Below are positions 17,272 through 26,433 of a stretch of DNA of 26,524 nt, in pieces. This DNA is from Actinomycetota bacterium. GTDB taxonomy: Bacteria; Actinomycetota; UBA4738; CADDZG01; WHSQ01. The stretch is taken from assembly GCA_030448085.1 (NCBI GenBank), contig JAUJNU010000022.1, positions 1 to 26,524 on the forward strand. Direction: 5' to 3'. The notes below the pieces were generated by a model that was given only the letters and a program-made list of their open reading frames with translations, ran no database searches and was not told the DNA's origin. A program made the translations under genes and the position numbers. Within the stretch, counting starts at the first letter, position 1, and every line of letters begins with the position of its first letter.

Positions 17272-18180
17272 ATGAGAAAAGTCCTCCTGATCGTGAACCC
17301 GCTGGCGGGCTCGGTGTCGCTGCGGCGCAAGGAGGTCATCGTCAAGGCCCTAGCGGCCGACTTCAAGCTCGAGGTGGCCGAGACGAAGGCGAGGGGACAC
17401 GCGATCGAGCTGGGCCGCGAGGCCGTGGAGCGTGACTTCGAGGCTGTGCTCGCGATGGGTGGAGACGGGACCATGAACGAGGCCGCCCAGGGCCTAGTTG
17501 GCTCGGACGTTTCGTTGGGCCTCCTTCCTCTCGGGTCCACGAACGTCATGGCCCGCTCGCTCGGGGTCCCTCAGGACTCGATAGAGGCGACCGCTTTCCT
17601 CGCCGCTCGCTTGAGATCGAACGACGTGAGGCGCATCAACGTCGGCCGCCTAGACGATCGTTACTTCCTGTTCTCGACCGGCATGGGTCTCGATGCCGAG
17701 GTCGTGAAAAGGGTGGAGAGCGACCCGGCCCGGGATTCCGGGGGCCGGGAGTGGACGTTCATGAAGCACGCCTGGGCCGCCGCGGCGACCGACTACCGGA
17801 CCACCGATCCCTGCATCACGGTCACGGCGGACGGGCACGAGCCCGCCGAGTGCGTCTTCTACGTGTGCACCAATGCCCGGCCCTGGACGTATTTCAAGAG
17901 GTGGCCGGTCGATGCCTGCCCGCTCTCGAGCCTCGCCCTCGGCCTCGACCTCTTCGGTCTCAGCAAGCTCCGCCTGGTGACGGCCCCGCGGGTCGCCTGG
18001 TCGGTCTTCGTCAGCCGCTCTCACCCTCGCTGGCGCAACGCCCACTACTTCCACGATGTTCGAAGGTTCGAGGTGAAGGCCGACCGGCCACTGCCGGTCC
18101 AAGCGGACGGGGACTACCTCGGAGAGCGGGCGTCGGTCACGATCGATCTGGTCCCGGACGCCCTCAGCCTGCTGGCTTGA
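17272..18180 (+). CDS. Diacylglycerol/lipid kinase family protein
   Basis: 302 residues. The DAGK catalytic domain starts RKVLLIVNPLAGSVSLRRKE, with the nucleotide-binding GGDGTMNEAAQGL (about residues 63-75) and LPLGSTNVMARSLGVP (about 83-98), both hallmarks of the DgkB/YegS/sphingosine kinase fold. The C-terminal half includes VQADGDYLGERASVTIDLVPDAL, typical of the second domain. It probably phosphorylates a membrane lipid such as diacylglycerol at the inner membrane face; the substrate cannot be read from the sequence. ATG 17272 is chosen over TTG 17263 because it begins the conserved strand. Divergent from the DUF2505 gene. Confidence 0.93.
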   Translation: MRKVLLIVNPLAGSVSLRRKEVIVKALAADFKLEVAETKARGHAIELGREAVERDFEAVLAMGGDGTMNEAAQGLVGSDVSLGLLPLGSTNVMARSLGVPQDSIEATAFLAARLRSNDVRRINVGRLDDRYFLFSTGMGLDAEVVKRVESDPARDSGGREWTFMKHAWAAAATDYRTTDPCITVTADGHEPAECVFYVCTNARPWTYFKRWPVDACPLSSLALGLDLFGLSKLRLVTAPRVAWSVFVSRSHPRWRNAHYFHDVRRFEVKADRPLPVQADGDYLGERASVTIDLVPDALSLLA

Positions 18181-18289
18181 GCAGCGGCCCGCGGCCCTGC
18201 CGCACGGGGGACAATGAAGGAGAGCCGGGAATCGAAGACCGGCCCCCGCAGTTGCTTACACCGAGCCTAGAGACCAGATCTAAGGAGCT

Positions 18290-19444
18290 ATGAGCGCCAT
18301 GTCCATGCCCACCAAGGAGCAGATCTCCGAGGTACTCGGCGAGATCCAGGATCCCGAGCTGCACCGGGGCCTGAACGAGCTCAACATGATCCGCAACATC
18401 GGGATCGAGGGGGACCGGGTCGGGGTCCTCGTAGCGCTCACGATCCCCGGATGTCCCCTCAAGTCCTTCTTCATGGAGGTCATCCCCGCCAAGCTGAAGG
18501 ACCGTTACCCGGCCATCTCGCACGTCGACGTGGAGCTCACCTCGATGACCGAGGACGAGCGTCAGGCTCTCGTGGGAGGGCTCCGCAAGGAGACCCCAGC
18601 CCCCTTCGCCCGCTCGGACTCCTCGACGCAAGTCATCGCGGTCGGCTCCGGCAAGGGCGGGGTGGGGAAGTCCACCACCACCGTCAACCTCGCCGTGTCG
18701 CTGGCCAAGATGGGGCACAGCGTCGGCCTTCTCGACGCCGATGTATGGGGCTTCTCGATCCCCCGCATGCTGGGCATCCACGAGCGCCCCACGATCGTCG
18801 AGGACATGATCATGCCGCCGGAGATGTTCGGCGTGAAGGTCGTCTCGATCGGGCTCTTCACCCCCGAGGACAACCCCGTCGTATGGCGGGGGCCGATGCT
18901 CCACAAGGCTCTCCAGCAGTTCCTCTCAGACGTTCACTGGGACGAGCCCGACTACCTGCTCGTCGACCTCCCCCCCGGCACCGGGGACGTCTCGATCTCG
19001 ATCGCCCAGTTCCTCCCGGGAGCGGGCATGGTCATCGTCACCACCCCTCAGGCCGTGGCCGAGAAGGTCGCCCAGCGGGCCGGTTTCATGGCCGAGAAGA
19101 CGGGCCTCAGCGTCACCGGGGTGATCGAGAACATGTCCTACTTCCGCGGAGACGACGGCAAGCAGTACCGGATCTTCGGCGAGGGGGGTGGGAAGACCCT
19201 GGCGGACCGGCTGAACGTGCCGCTCCTGGGCGAGATCCCCCTCGACCCCGACCTCCGTCGCCTCGCCGACGTGGGCTCGCCGATCGTTCTCCAGGCCCCC
19301 GATTCGGAGGTCGCCCAGGCGCTCGAGCTGGCCGCGAAGGAGCTCGTGAACCTGATGCCGCCGAGGCAGCGGGCCCCCAAGAGGATCTCCCTGCCTTTGG
19401 TTTCGTCCTCCATGCAGGGCCAAGGGCACGGCCACGCGCACTGA
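18290..19444 (+). CDS. mrp: Mrp/NBP35-type Fe-S carrier ATPase, without CxxC
   Basis: 384 residues. An N-terminal DUF59/MIP18-like domain (about 8-85, VLGEIQDPELHRGLNELNMI...ALTIPGCPLKSFF) is joined to a SIMIBI-class ATPase with the deviant Walker A GSGKGGVGKSTTT near residue 120, LLDADVWGFSIPRML and LVDLPPGTGDVSIS. Family members carry Fe-S clusters for delivery to apoproteins. The position that holds CPxC in many bacterial and eukaryotic members reads ENMSYFRGDDGKQYRIFGEGGG here, with no cysteine pair, as in some other actinobacterial Mrp proteins. The tail ends HGHAH. AAGGAG lies 2 nt before ATG 18290 and 11 nt before ATG 18299; the latter may be the true start. Confidence 0.94.
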   Translation: MSAMSMPTKEQISEVLGEIQDPELHRGLNELNMIRNIGIEGDRVGVLVALTIPGCPLKSFFMEVIPAKLKDRYPAISHVDVELTSMTEDERQALVGGLRKETPAPFARSDSSTQVIAVGSGKGGVGKSTTTVNLAVSLAKMGHSVGLLDADVWGFSIPRMLGIHERPTIVEDMIMPPEMFGVKVVSIGLFTPEDNPVVWRGPMLHKALQQFLSDVHWDEPDYLLVDLPPGTGDVSISIAQFLPGAGMVIVTTPQAVAEKVAQRAGFMAEKTGLSVTGVIENMSYFRGDDGKQYRIFGEGGGKTLADRLNVPLLGEIPLDPDLRRLADVGSPIVLQAPDSEVAQALELAAKELVNLMPPRQRAPKRISLPLVSSSMQGQGHGHAH

Positions 19445-19542
19445 CGCGGAGGAAAAAGCACCCCTCAAAGAGCCGGGCGCCTCAAGTCATGGGGTCGTAA
19501 GGTCGAACCAGAAGGAGACCGATTTTCTCTGCTAGGGGCGCT

Positions 19543-21650
19543 GTGAAACGTCTACCTTTGCCCAGACTGAGCCTGTTGGCGAAGTTCGGGCTGATGAGTC
19601 TCATCCCGATCGTGCTCTCGACCCTCATCCTGGGTCCGGGGCTCGGCGACATCGTGAGCAAACGCAACCTCGCCGTGATCGAGGAGCAGGCGATGGTGCT
19701 CTCCGAACTGCGCCTCCAGCCGCGGCTCGAGTCGGCGGATCTCGTGTCCGGCCTGAGGGCCTCCGAGAAAGCCGCGGTCGAAGATCTCCTCGCCTCGAAG
19801 CCCGGCCAGGAGTACCTGGCCGGTATCCGGATCTGGAGCCGGGACGGGGGGCTCGTCTATGCGGACCGCGCTTCCGGTTCGGGTGATCCTGCGGCGGAGC
19901 CAGGTCTGCTCGCCAGCGCCCTCGCCGGAGACCCTGCGGCGGACCCCAGCTGGAGCGAGGATGGTGCGCTCGAGGAAGGGCCCAATGCTTACGTGCCTCT
20001 CGGATCCGGGCCCGACGGGAAGCCGGCGGCCGCGGCTCAGCTGTTCCTTCCCAGCTCACACATCGCCGACCTCGTCCGGGTGGACACGAAGAATCTCTAC
20101 CTGATCTTGCTGGCCGGCTTCACCCTCTTCTACGCGGCGCTCTTCAGGATCGTCGCCAACGCCTCGAAGAAGATGCAGAGGCAGGCATCCGAGAACGAGT
20201 ACCTCGCGCTGCACGACTCCCTTACCGGCCTTCCCAACCGGGCCCTGTTCCTGGAGCGCGCCAACCAATCGCTTCTCTCGGCGAAGAGGTCCGGGTGGAA
20301 CTTCGCGGTGATGATCATGGACCTCGACCGTTTCAAGGAGATCAACGACACGCTCGGCCACCACCACGGAGACATGGTCCTTCGTCAGATCGGGGTTCGC
20401 CTCGAGCCCCTCCTGCGCGAGACCGACACCGTGGCCCGGCTCGGGGGGACGAGTTCGCGATCCTGCTGCCGCACGTTGCCGACGCCTCCGATGTCTCGCT
20501 CATCGCGACGAAGGTGAGGAAGGCGCTCGAGGCTCCTTCCATCTGCAGGGTCTCGCCCTCGAGGTGGCCGCGAGCATCGGCATCGCGATCTTCCCCAAGC
20601 ACGGCAAGGATGTGCACACGCTCGTGCAGCGGGCCGATGTCGCCATGTACCAGGCGAAGGCCGCGGGCACGGGACACGCTACCTACGCCGCCGAGCAGGA
20701 CCAGTACACGCCGGACCGCCTGGTGCTCGGGGAGGCGAGCTGAGGCATGCGATCGAGCGGCGGGGAGCTCGTGCTGCACTACCAGCCGCAGATGGCGCTG
20801 CAGGACAACAGGGTCCGCGGATGGAGGCGCTCGTCCGCTGGGAGCACCCGAACCGCGGCACCGTCCTCCGGGCGAGTTCATCCCGATCGCCGAGCGCGGT
20901 GGCCTCATCCAGCCGCTCACCCGGTACGTGTTGAACGAAGCGCTGCGACAGGTGCACGAGTGGGACAGCCAGGGCCTCCGGATGGGCGTTGCCGTGAACC
21001 TGTCGGTCCGCAACCTGCTCGACAGCAACTTCTCCGAGGAGGGTCCAGCACCTCCTCCACAAGTGGAGCGTGAACCCGTTCGCCTGGAGCTCGAGATCAC
21101 AGAGAGCAGCATCATGGCGGACCCCGAGAAAGCGACCGACATCCTCACCCGACTCCACAACCTGGGCGTGAGGCTCGCCGTCGACGACTTCGGGACCGGT
21201 TACTCATCACCGTCGGCTCTGAAGCGCCTTCCGATCAACGCCATCAAGATCGACAAGTCCTTCGTCCTCAACATGGCCGCCGACGAGAACGACCTCTTCA
21301 TCGTGCGCTCGGTCATCGACCTCGCTCACAACCTGGGGGCCGAGGTGGTCGCCGAAGGTGTCGAGAGCGAAGAGGTGGTGGGGATGCTCCGCACGCTCGG
21401 CTGTGACTTCATCCAGGGCTATCACCGCGGGCGCCCGACCGCCGTGGAAGAGGTGCGGTGGCTGCTCGGGGTCATCGACCCCATCGCGGTCTCGCCGGAA
21501 TCCGTGCTGCAGCCGGGCTCGGCCCTTCCACCCGGCGGCCGGCCGTCACGGGGCCGTTGCGGTAGCCGATCCCCTGAGAACGGGGGGACGCCCCCGCCAC
21601 CGCCGCAGAGAGCCCGGCGTTTAAGAGCGGCTGATCTCCGCCCGAGATGA
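19543..21650 (+). CDS. Membrane GGDEF-EAL cyclic-di-GMP protein, many frameshifts
   Basis: Begins at GTG 19543 with a membrane helix (LLAKFGLMSLIPIVLSTLIL), an extracytoplasmic region of about 145 residues (VSGLRASEKAAVEDLL...YVPLGSGPDGKP), a second helix (LYLILLAGFTLFYAALF) and a GGDEF domain starting YLALHDSLTGLPNRALFLERA. The GGDEF motif is cut by a shift near 20447, where six G's stand in place of the seven needed for RLGGDEFAILLPH. The frame changes again near 20540, 20740, 20760, 20817, 20868, 21045 and 21085. The EAL domain reads GELVLHYQPQM, MEALVRWEHP, PGEFIPIAERGGL, RLELEITESS, VDDFGTGYSS and KIDKSFV, with metal and catalytic residues present. Both domains look catalytically competent once frames are joined. 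The C-terminal end is uncertain. Confidence 0.85.
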
Positions 21651-22634
21651 GGGCGTCCCGCAGCGTCTTCACCTCGCCCCTCAGGCCTTCGACCCGGCCC
21701 GCCTGCCGATGGAACGGAGCGATCCCAACCCCCTGGTCGGCCAGGGTGGCTCGATAATCCCCGCCCCAACCTCGTCCTCGATCGCCATCTTCACGAGCTC
21801 CAGCACGACCGGGGGGAGGTTGCGAACGACGCTCGTGAGGAAGACCTCGCAATGCTCGGGCAGCTGCAGCCGTCGGCCCTCGCCCCTATCAAGAGGGAGC
21901 CGGAGACCGTCGCCGCCTCCGCCGCCCCCAGGAGCCCGGTTCCCGTGGCCGCGAAGATCACGTCCGCCCCTGCGTCCGATAGAGAGGAGGTCGCCGCCGC
22001 GCGCCCTCGATGTCCTCATTGCTGCCGATGAAACGGCCCGGAGGAGGGATACCTCCACCTTCTGTCCTCCTCCCGTGGTCCCGTAGCGCTCCACGCCTTT
22101 GCGATAAGAGGCGAGCATCGATCTCGATGCCGGTGTCTCGAGCCCGCTGAAGGCGCCGACGGTTCCCGACTCCGATGCAGTTGCTGCGAGGTAGCCGGCG
22201 AGGAAAGCGGCGGGGCCCGGCTCGAAGACGATCCGAGTGAGGTTGTCCGCGCCGATCTCCGACATGGCTTCGAAGCCTTCCGGCACCAGGATGAAGCTCG
22301 TTCCGCCGCCTGCGGTGACGACCTCGGCAAGCGGTTCCGCAAGGACGGAAGGGCGAAGGCGATGTCGCGCCGCCGAGGTCGGCGGTGCCGCTGCTGGGCA
22401 GCGTGACAGTGAGTGTGTCGATGGCGAGGAGGTCCTCCGCCTCCTGCAGACCCCGTCTATCAGGCGCTCCGTCTGGGTCTCCTCTCCCTCCGACCCGATG
22501 GCGCAGGCGACCAGGCTGGGCCCCACCGGCGCGGGGGCGGTGGCGGAGCGAGGGGGTCCTTCAGCTCGATCTCGCATCCCACCGAGGCGAAGGAGGAGCG
22601 CAGCCACGAGGAGAATCTGGCGCGGGTCTTTCAT
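21621..22634 (-). CDS. BMP/Med-type substrate-binding lipoprotein, frameshifted
   Basis: Basic membrane protein-family lipoproteins bind nucleosides or related ligands for ABC importers. The start ATG 22634 reads MKDPRQILLVAALLLRLGG; in the next frame the following residue is Cys (GCEIELKDP), giving a lipobox LGGC broken by a shift. Then VACAIGSEGEETQTERLIDG, ILVPEGFEAMSEIG, TRIVFEPGPAAFLAGYLAA, GTVGAFSGLETPASRSML, and in other frames GADVIFAATGTGLLGAAEAA and DQGVGIAPFHRQAGRVEGLRGEVKTL, all in family order. The end at TAA 21621 is my best guess. CATAAT lies 6 nt before the ATG, so it may be leaderless. No permease or ATPase genes lie nearby in the window. At least five shifts are needed. Confidence 0.72.
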
Positions 22635-22640
22635 CCGGCC

Positions 22641-22646
22641 ATTATG
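22641..22646 (-). promoter_or_regulatory. -10 hexamer CATAAT before BMP lipoprotein
   Basis: On the minus strand CATAAT is followed by 6 nt and ATG 22634, the same spacing as the TANNNT starts elsewhere in the window. No ribosome-binding site is present. Confidence 0.45.
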
Positions 22647-22655
22647 GGAGGCGGA

Positions 22656-22661
22656 TAGTGT
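22656..22661 (+). promoter_or_regulatory. -10 hexamer TAGTGT before cobalamin adenosyltransferase
   Basis: TAGTGT is followed by 8 nt and ATG 22670. No ribosome-binding site lies between, so a leaderless or near-leaderless transcript is likely. Confidence 0.4.
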
Positions 22662-22669
22662 CGAGCGCT

Positions 22670-23223
22670 ATGAAGATCTACACGAAGAAGGGCGACGACG
22701 GCACGACCGGAGGCTGCTCTATGGGGGGCGGGTCTCGAAGGACGACGTCCGCACCGAGGTCTACGGGACGCTCGACGAGACGGTCTCCGCCCTCGGCACG
22801 CAATGCTCGCCGGGCTGGTCGAAGATGTCGCGGGTGCGATCGCCACCCGGATCCACTTTCGGAGATGTTCGTCGTCGGTGCCCAATTGGCCACGAGCTCG
22901 GAGAACCAGCCCAGGCTCCAGGAGGGAGTCTCGAAGGTCACGTCGAGATGACCGGCGTGCCCGAGAAGGATCGACTCGCTCCTCGACAAGCACCCGTTGC
23001 CCCAAGAGTTCATCCTGCCGGGCGCCCTGCCGGCCCGCCGGACGCACCCCCGCCCCCTGATAATCAGGCGCGGAACGTCAGGCCGTTGCGATGGACAGGG
23101 GTGGGTTTGATCCCCGACCCGAGATCCTGCGCTACCTCAACAGGGCCCTCGACCTGTTGTTCGCGATGGCCCGCTACAGAGTCGGAGCGAGGGGACCAGG
23201 CGGAGCCTTCCCGGGCCCGATGA
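22670..23223 (+). CDS. PduO/MMAB-type cob(I)alamin adenosyltransferase, frameshifted
   Basis: Transfers adenosyl from ATP to cob(I)alamin to make adenosylcobalamin, the cofactor of methylmalonyl-CoA mutase and related enzymes. The ATG at 22670 opens MKIYTKKGDDGTTG, the ATP-binding signature of PduO-type enzymes. In other frames follow LLYGGRVSKDDVRTEVYGTLDE, LAGLVEDVAGAIATRI, EMFVVGAQLATSSENQP, FILPGALPAG (in part) and PEILRYLNRALDLLFAMARY, all in family order. Shifts lie near 22712, 22800, 22855, 22950, 23000 and 23175, and part of the last third is poorly readable. The final frame stops at TGA 23221-23223, overlapping the NUDIX ATG. Family identity is firm despite the damage. Confidence 0.85.
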
Positions 23224-23714
23224 AGCCGTTTCCCTTCTGTCTTCCTGCGGGATAACCCTGGAAGACCCGGCGCCGACGGCGGCTCCCGCTGCGGGAGCCT
23301 GGGCAGGTGATCGCTCCTGGTACCGGAACATGGCGCCCACTGCAGGTGCTGCGCATCGTCGATGGGGCCGGGCTCTGTCACGATCAGGCGCGAGCCGGCC
23401 AAGGGCAAGCTCGATGTACCTGGGAGGTTTCCTCTGGTGGGACGAGCACCCGATCGATGGCTGAAGCGCGAGGTGCGAGGAGCTCGGCGATCGAGATAGA
23501 AAGTGGGGCTCGACGATTGCATCTCGATGTATCCCCACCTTCTACGGGAGGAAAGGGACCCGGTTCTGCTCGGTTCGTAGCTCGTTGGACCGGGGCATTC
23601 CCCACTCCCGCCGATGACGTGGCGGGCATACGCTGGGTCACGAGGGACGAGCTCGATGGCCTCGACTTCGCATGGGCACACGCCGACAGGAACTACTACG
23701 AAAGGCACTCGACC
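23220..23714 (+). CDS. NUDIX hydrolase, frameshifted
   Basis: ATG 23220 overlaps the previous stop (ATGA) and reads MKPFPFC, possibly a degraded zinc-ribbon start (FCxxCG), then ITLEDPAP. In successive frames follow TIRREPAKGKLDVPG and GFLWWDEHPIDGLKREVREELGVE, which matches the Nudix box G-x5-E-x7-REUxEExGU exactly and carries the metal-binding Glu residues, then FVARWTGAFPTPADDVAGIRWVTRDELDGLDFAW. The family cleaves nucleoside diphosphates linked to other groups; the substrate is unknown. At least three shifts are needed. No stop is visible in the last frame before the next ATG at 23715, so the boundary is approximate and a fusion cannot be excluded. Confidence 0.72.
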
Positions 23715-24087
23715 ATGGATGAGAAGGATCTCGCGAGGACCCTCGGTTTCCCTGCGCGCTGCTCGGCGTCACCGCTTCGTGGCGCCCAAGAAGTTCGCTC
23801 GCCTCTTGACGGGCGAATCGTCGAGATGGCGTCTTTCCCGCACATGGCCATCAGGGCCTGGGCGTGCGGGACGTCGGGGTGGGGATGGGGCTTCTCCTTG
23901 CGCTCGAGAACGACGGGCATGTCCGCAGGTGGCTCGAGATCGGGGCCATGGCGGACGCGGGTGACGCTGTGTCCACGATGCTCTCGTTCAAGAAGTTCAG
24001 GTCGTGGCGCAGGTACCCGATCCTGGCGAGCGAGAGATCGGGTCGGCGCTGCTCAGGATGCAGCTGGCCGAAGCGCTCGACGACTAG
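23715..24087 (+). CDS. Small hypothetical protein, frameshifted
   Basis: No family recognised with confidence. From ATG 23715: MDEKDLARTLGF, then in other frames APKKFARLLTGESS, FPHMAIRGLGVRDVGVGMGLLLALENDGHVRRWLEIGAMADAGDAVSTMLSFKK and, ending at TAG 24087, ALLRMQLAEALDD. The GLGVRDVGVGMGL...ADAGDAV pattern with small hydrophobic helices resembles short actinobacterial membrane-associated proteins of the DUF4267 kind, which is a guess. About 120 residues. It lies 9 nt before the acyl-CoA dehydrogenase start, so it is probably cotranscribed. Confidence 0.5.
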
Positions 24088-24096
24088 GCGAGCTCG

Positions 24097-25249
24097 TTGG
24101 ACTTCAACCACCTTGAGGAGCAGCTCGCCTTCTACAAGTCCGTGAAGGACTTCGCCGCGCGCGGTGGAGCCCGGGGCGCACGAGCGAGACGTTGACTCTA
24201 GGTTCGACCGCGACGTGTGGAACGCCCTAGGGGAGTTCGGCATCCTCGGTCTTCCGATCCTTGAGGAGCACGGTGGGTCCGGGGCCGACATAGTGACGAC
24301 CTGTCTCGCACTCGAAGCCCTTGCGGAAGGAGGTCACGACGGCGGCCTCGGCCTTTCGGTCGGCGCTCACATCACGATAGGCACCGTTCCCTTCTGGCTT
24401 CACGGAACCGACGAGCAGAAGCAGAAGTACCTGCCGAAGCTTTGCTCCGGTGAGTTCATCGGGGCCATGGCGATCACCGAGCCCGAAGCGGGCTCGGACG
24501 CCGCCGGGATCAAATGCTCGGCGAGACGTGACGGGAACGAGTGGGTCATCAACGGATCGAAGATCTTCATCACTAACGGCTCTATCGCAGACGTGATCAT
24601 CGTCATAGCGGTGACCGATCCCGACGCGGGGCCCGGCCAGGGAGTGAGCGCGTTCGTCGTCGAAAAGGGGGCTCCGGGGTTCTCGGTCGGCAGAGATCTC
24701 GACAAGATGGGCACTCGTTCATCCCCGCTCTCGCTCCTTCATTTCGACGATTGCCGTGTCCCTCACTCCGCTCTGCTGGGAGCCGAGGGGGCCGCGCTGT
24801 GGCAGGTTGCCTTCGAGTGCTTCGACTGGGAACGCACGGTGATGGTCGCATCCTCGATCGGGGGGATGAAGGCGTCCCTGGATGGCGCCATCGCCTACGC
24901 GAAGGAACGCAGGGCATTCGGCCGGCCCATCGCGAAGATCGGCGCGATACAGCACAAGGTTGCCGAGATGAAGGCTTACCTCGACGCGAGCCGGCTGCTC
25001 CTCTATAAGGCGGCGTGGCTGAAGCAGGAGGGGCTTCCTCACCAGGTCGAGGCAAGCGTCGCGAAGCTGTTCATCGCGGAGGCAGCCATGAAGAACGCGC
25101 TCGAGGCGACCCAGATCTTCGGGGGCTACGGGTACATCAAGGAGTATCCCGTGGAGCGGTCTATCAGGGACGCCAAGCTGATCTCGATCGGGGGCGGCAC
25201 CTCGGAGATCCAGCGGATGATCATCGGAAGAGCCCTGCTCGACTCGTAG
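24097..25249 (+). CDS. Acyl-CoA dehydrogenase, isovaleryl/long-chain-type active site, one frameshift
   Basis: FAD enzyme that forms the 2,3-double bond of an acyl-CoA. TTG 24097 begins MDFNHLEEQLAFYKSVKDFAAR; the frame shifts near 24160 and continues VEPGAHERDVDSRFDRDVW to TAG 25249, about 383 residues in all. Seen: MAITEPEAGSD (family signature), FITNGSIADVIIV, ERRAFGRPIAKIGAIQHKVAEMK and QIFGGYGYIKEYPVERSIRDAK. Most family members have the catalytic Glu just before GTSxIQ; here that site is Gly (SIGGGTSEIQRM), while DWERT has Glu where isovaleryl- and long-chain enzymes place it. A branched or long acyl substrate is therefore likely, by inference. Possible link to the upstream cobalamin adenosyltransferase through propionyl/methylmalonyl-CoA. 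Confidence 0.93.
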
Positions 25250-25285
25250 CGCCGGGGGCCCTTTCTCGTTCTCTCTTCAGAGATC

Positions 25286-25304
25286 AGGCACGTATCTCGT
25301 GCCT
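25286..25304 (+). terminator. Hairpin after acyl-CoA dehydrogenase
   Basis: AGGCACG and CGTGCCT form a perfect 7-bp stem around TATCT, 37 nt after the stop. It is followed by TCATCC rather than a U-tract. The rest of the 146-nt gap holds only the ribosome-binding site of the next gene (GAGGTG, 25384-25389). Confidence 0.5.
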
Positions 25305-25395
25305 TCATCCACTCGGAAAGTTGGGTGGGAACCTTTTGGGGTTGGGCGGCCTCGAACCTTGCATCTGGCGAACGAGAAGAAGCGAGGTGCTCTGG

Positions 25396-26433
25396 ATGAG
25401 AAAGCTCGGCGCAGCGACGGTCCTGGCGGGCATGTTGATCGTTCTGGCGGCGGGGCCCTCGCTGGCCTGTGGAGGGCTCGTGGCTCCCAATGGATCCGTG
25501 AACCTTCTCCGCACCGCGACGCTCGCGGCCTACCACGACGGGGTGGAGCACTACGTCACGTCGTTCGAGTTCACGGGTGGAGGCTCCGATCTTGGCTCGA
25601 TCGTCCCGCTGCCCGGCATCCCCTCGGACGTCAAGCGGGCCGGCAGGTGGACCCTTCAGCGCCTGCAGCAGGAGGTGGAGCCTCCGGGACTCGAGCGGGC
25701 CGTGGCCTTCAGCGCACCTACGGCCGACGCCGACTCGGCTGAGGTCATCCTGGAGACTCAGATCGAAGCCCTCGACATCACGATCCTCAAAGGCGGTGGG
25801 GACGAGGTAGGGACCTGGGCCAAGGAGAACGGGTTCGCTCTCCCGCCCGACGCGCCGGAGGTCCTCGACTTCTACGCCAGCAGGAGCCCCATCTTCATGG
25901 CCGCACGCTTCGACACCAGCAGGGCGGCCGAGTTGAACCAGGGGGTGGGTGACGGGACCCCGATCCACCTCGTGATCCCGACGCCGAACCCGTGGGTCCC
26001 CCTGCGCATCCTCGCCCTCGGTCGTCAGCCCAACGAGCTCATCGAGGCAGATGTGTTCCTTCTCACGGAGGCGAAGCCGACGCTGCTGCCCGCCCCCACC
26101 CGCAAGGGTTTCAAGTTGGAGCGCAGCGAGACCGCCTCGGATCTCCTGTTGAGTGACCTCCGCTCCGACGAGGGCATGGAGTGGCTCCCTCGGAGCGGCA
26201 TGCATCTCTCCTATGTGAAGATCGACTCGAAGGCGAAGGAGCTGACTCACGACCTCGCCATAGAGCCGACCGGCACCTCGACGCCGTCTTTCGTTGCGGC
26301 GGGCCTCGAGCTTCCCACCCCACCTCCCGGTGAAACACTCGGCGGAGTGTCGTGGCTCACGATCTGCGGAGGGATAGCAGTTGCCGGCGCGATGGTCCTC
26401 TATGCCACCCGGCCCTCGGCGGGAACGCGTTAG
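25396..26433 (+). CDS. DUF2330 secreted or membrane-anchored protein
   Basis: 345 residues. The signal peptide (MRKLGAATVLAGMLIVLAAGPSLA) is followed by CGGLVAPNGSVNLLRTATLAAYHDGVEHYVTSFEF, the start typical of DUF2330, then SDLGSIVPLPGIPSDV and WTLQRLQQEV. Further DUF2330-like stretches are HLVIPTPNPWVPLRILAL and MHLSYVKID. A C-terminal membrane helix (WLTICGGIAVAGAMVLYA) suggests anchoring with the body outside. Function is unknown. ATG 25396 is chosen because GAGGTG lies 6 nt upstream and it opens the signal peptide; the frame is open far upstream by chance. Intact. Confidence 0.9.
   Translation: MRKLGAATVLAGMLIVLAAGPSLACGGLVAPNGSVNLLRTATLAAYHDGVEHYVTSFEFTGGGSDLGSIVPLPGIPSDVKRAGRWTLQRLQQEVEPPGLERAVAFSAPTADADSAEVILETQIEALDITILKGGGDEVGTWAKENGFALPPDAPEVLDFYASRSPIFMAARFDTSRAAELNQGVGDGTPIHLVIPTPNPWVPLRILALGRQPNELIEADVFLLTEAKPTLLPAPTRKGFKLERSETASDLLLSDLRSDEGMEWLPRSGMHLSYVKIDSKAKELTHDLAIEPTGTSTPSFVAAGLELPTPPPGETLGGVSWLTICGGIAVAGAMVLYATRPSAGTR

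Noticed and set aside
18181..18210. GC-rich imperfect hairpin after the lipid kinase
   Set aside because: Stem pairing is too irregular and no U-tract follows.
18451..19500. 349-codon frame overlapping mrp
   Set aside because: Arg/Pro-rich shadow of the intact mrp reading frame.
25015..25395. In-frame N-terminal extension of the DUF2330 protein
   Set aside because: It overlaps the acyl-CoA dehydrogenase 3' end; the signal peptide and ribosome-binding site fix the start at 25396.
25126..26250. 374-codon minus frame opposite the DUF2330 gene
   Set aside because: Antisense shadow with His/Arg/Glu-rich reading and no motif.
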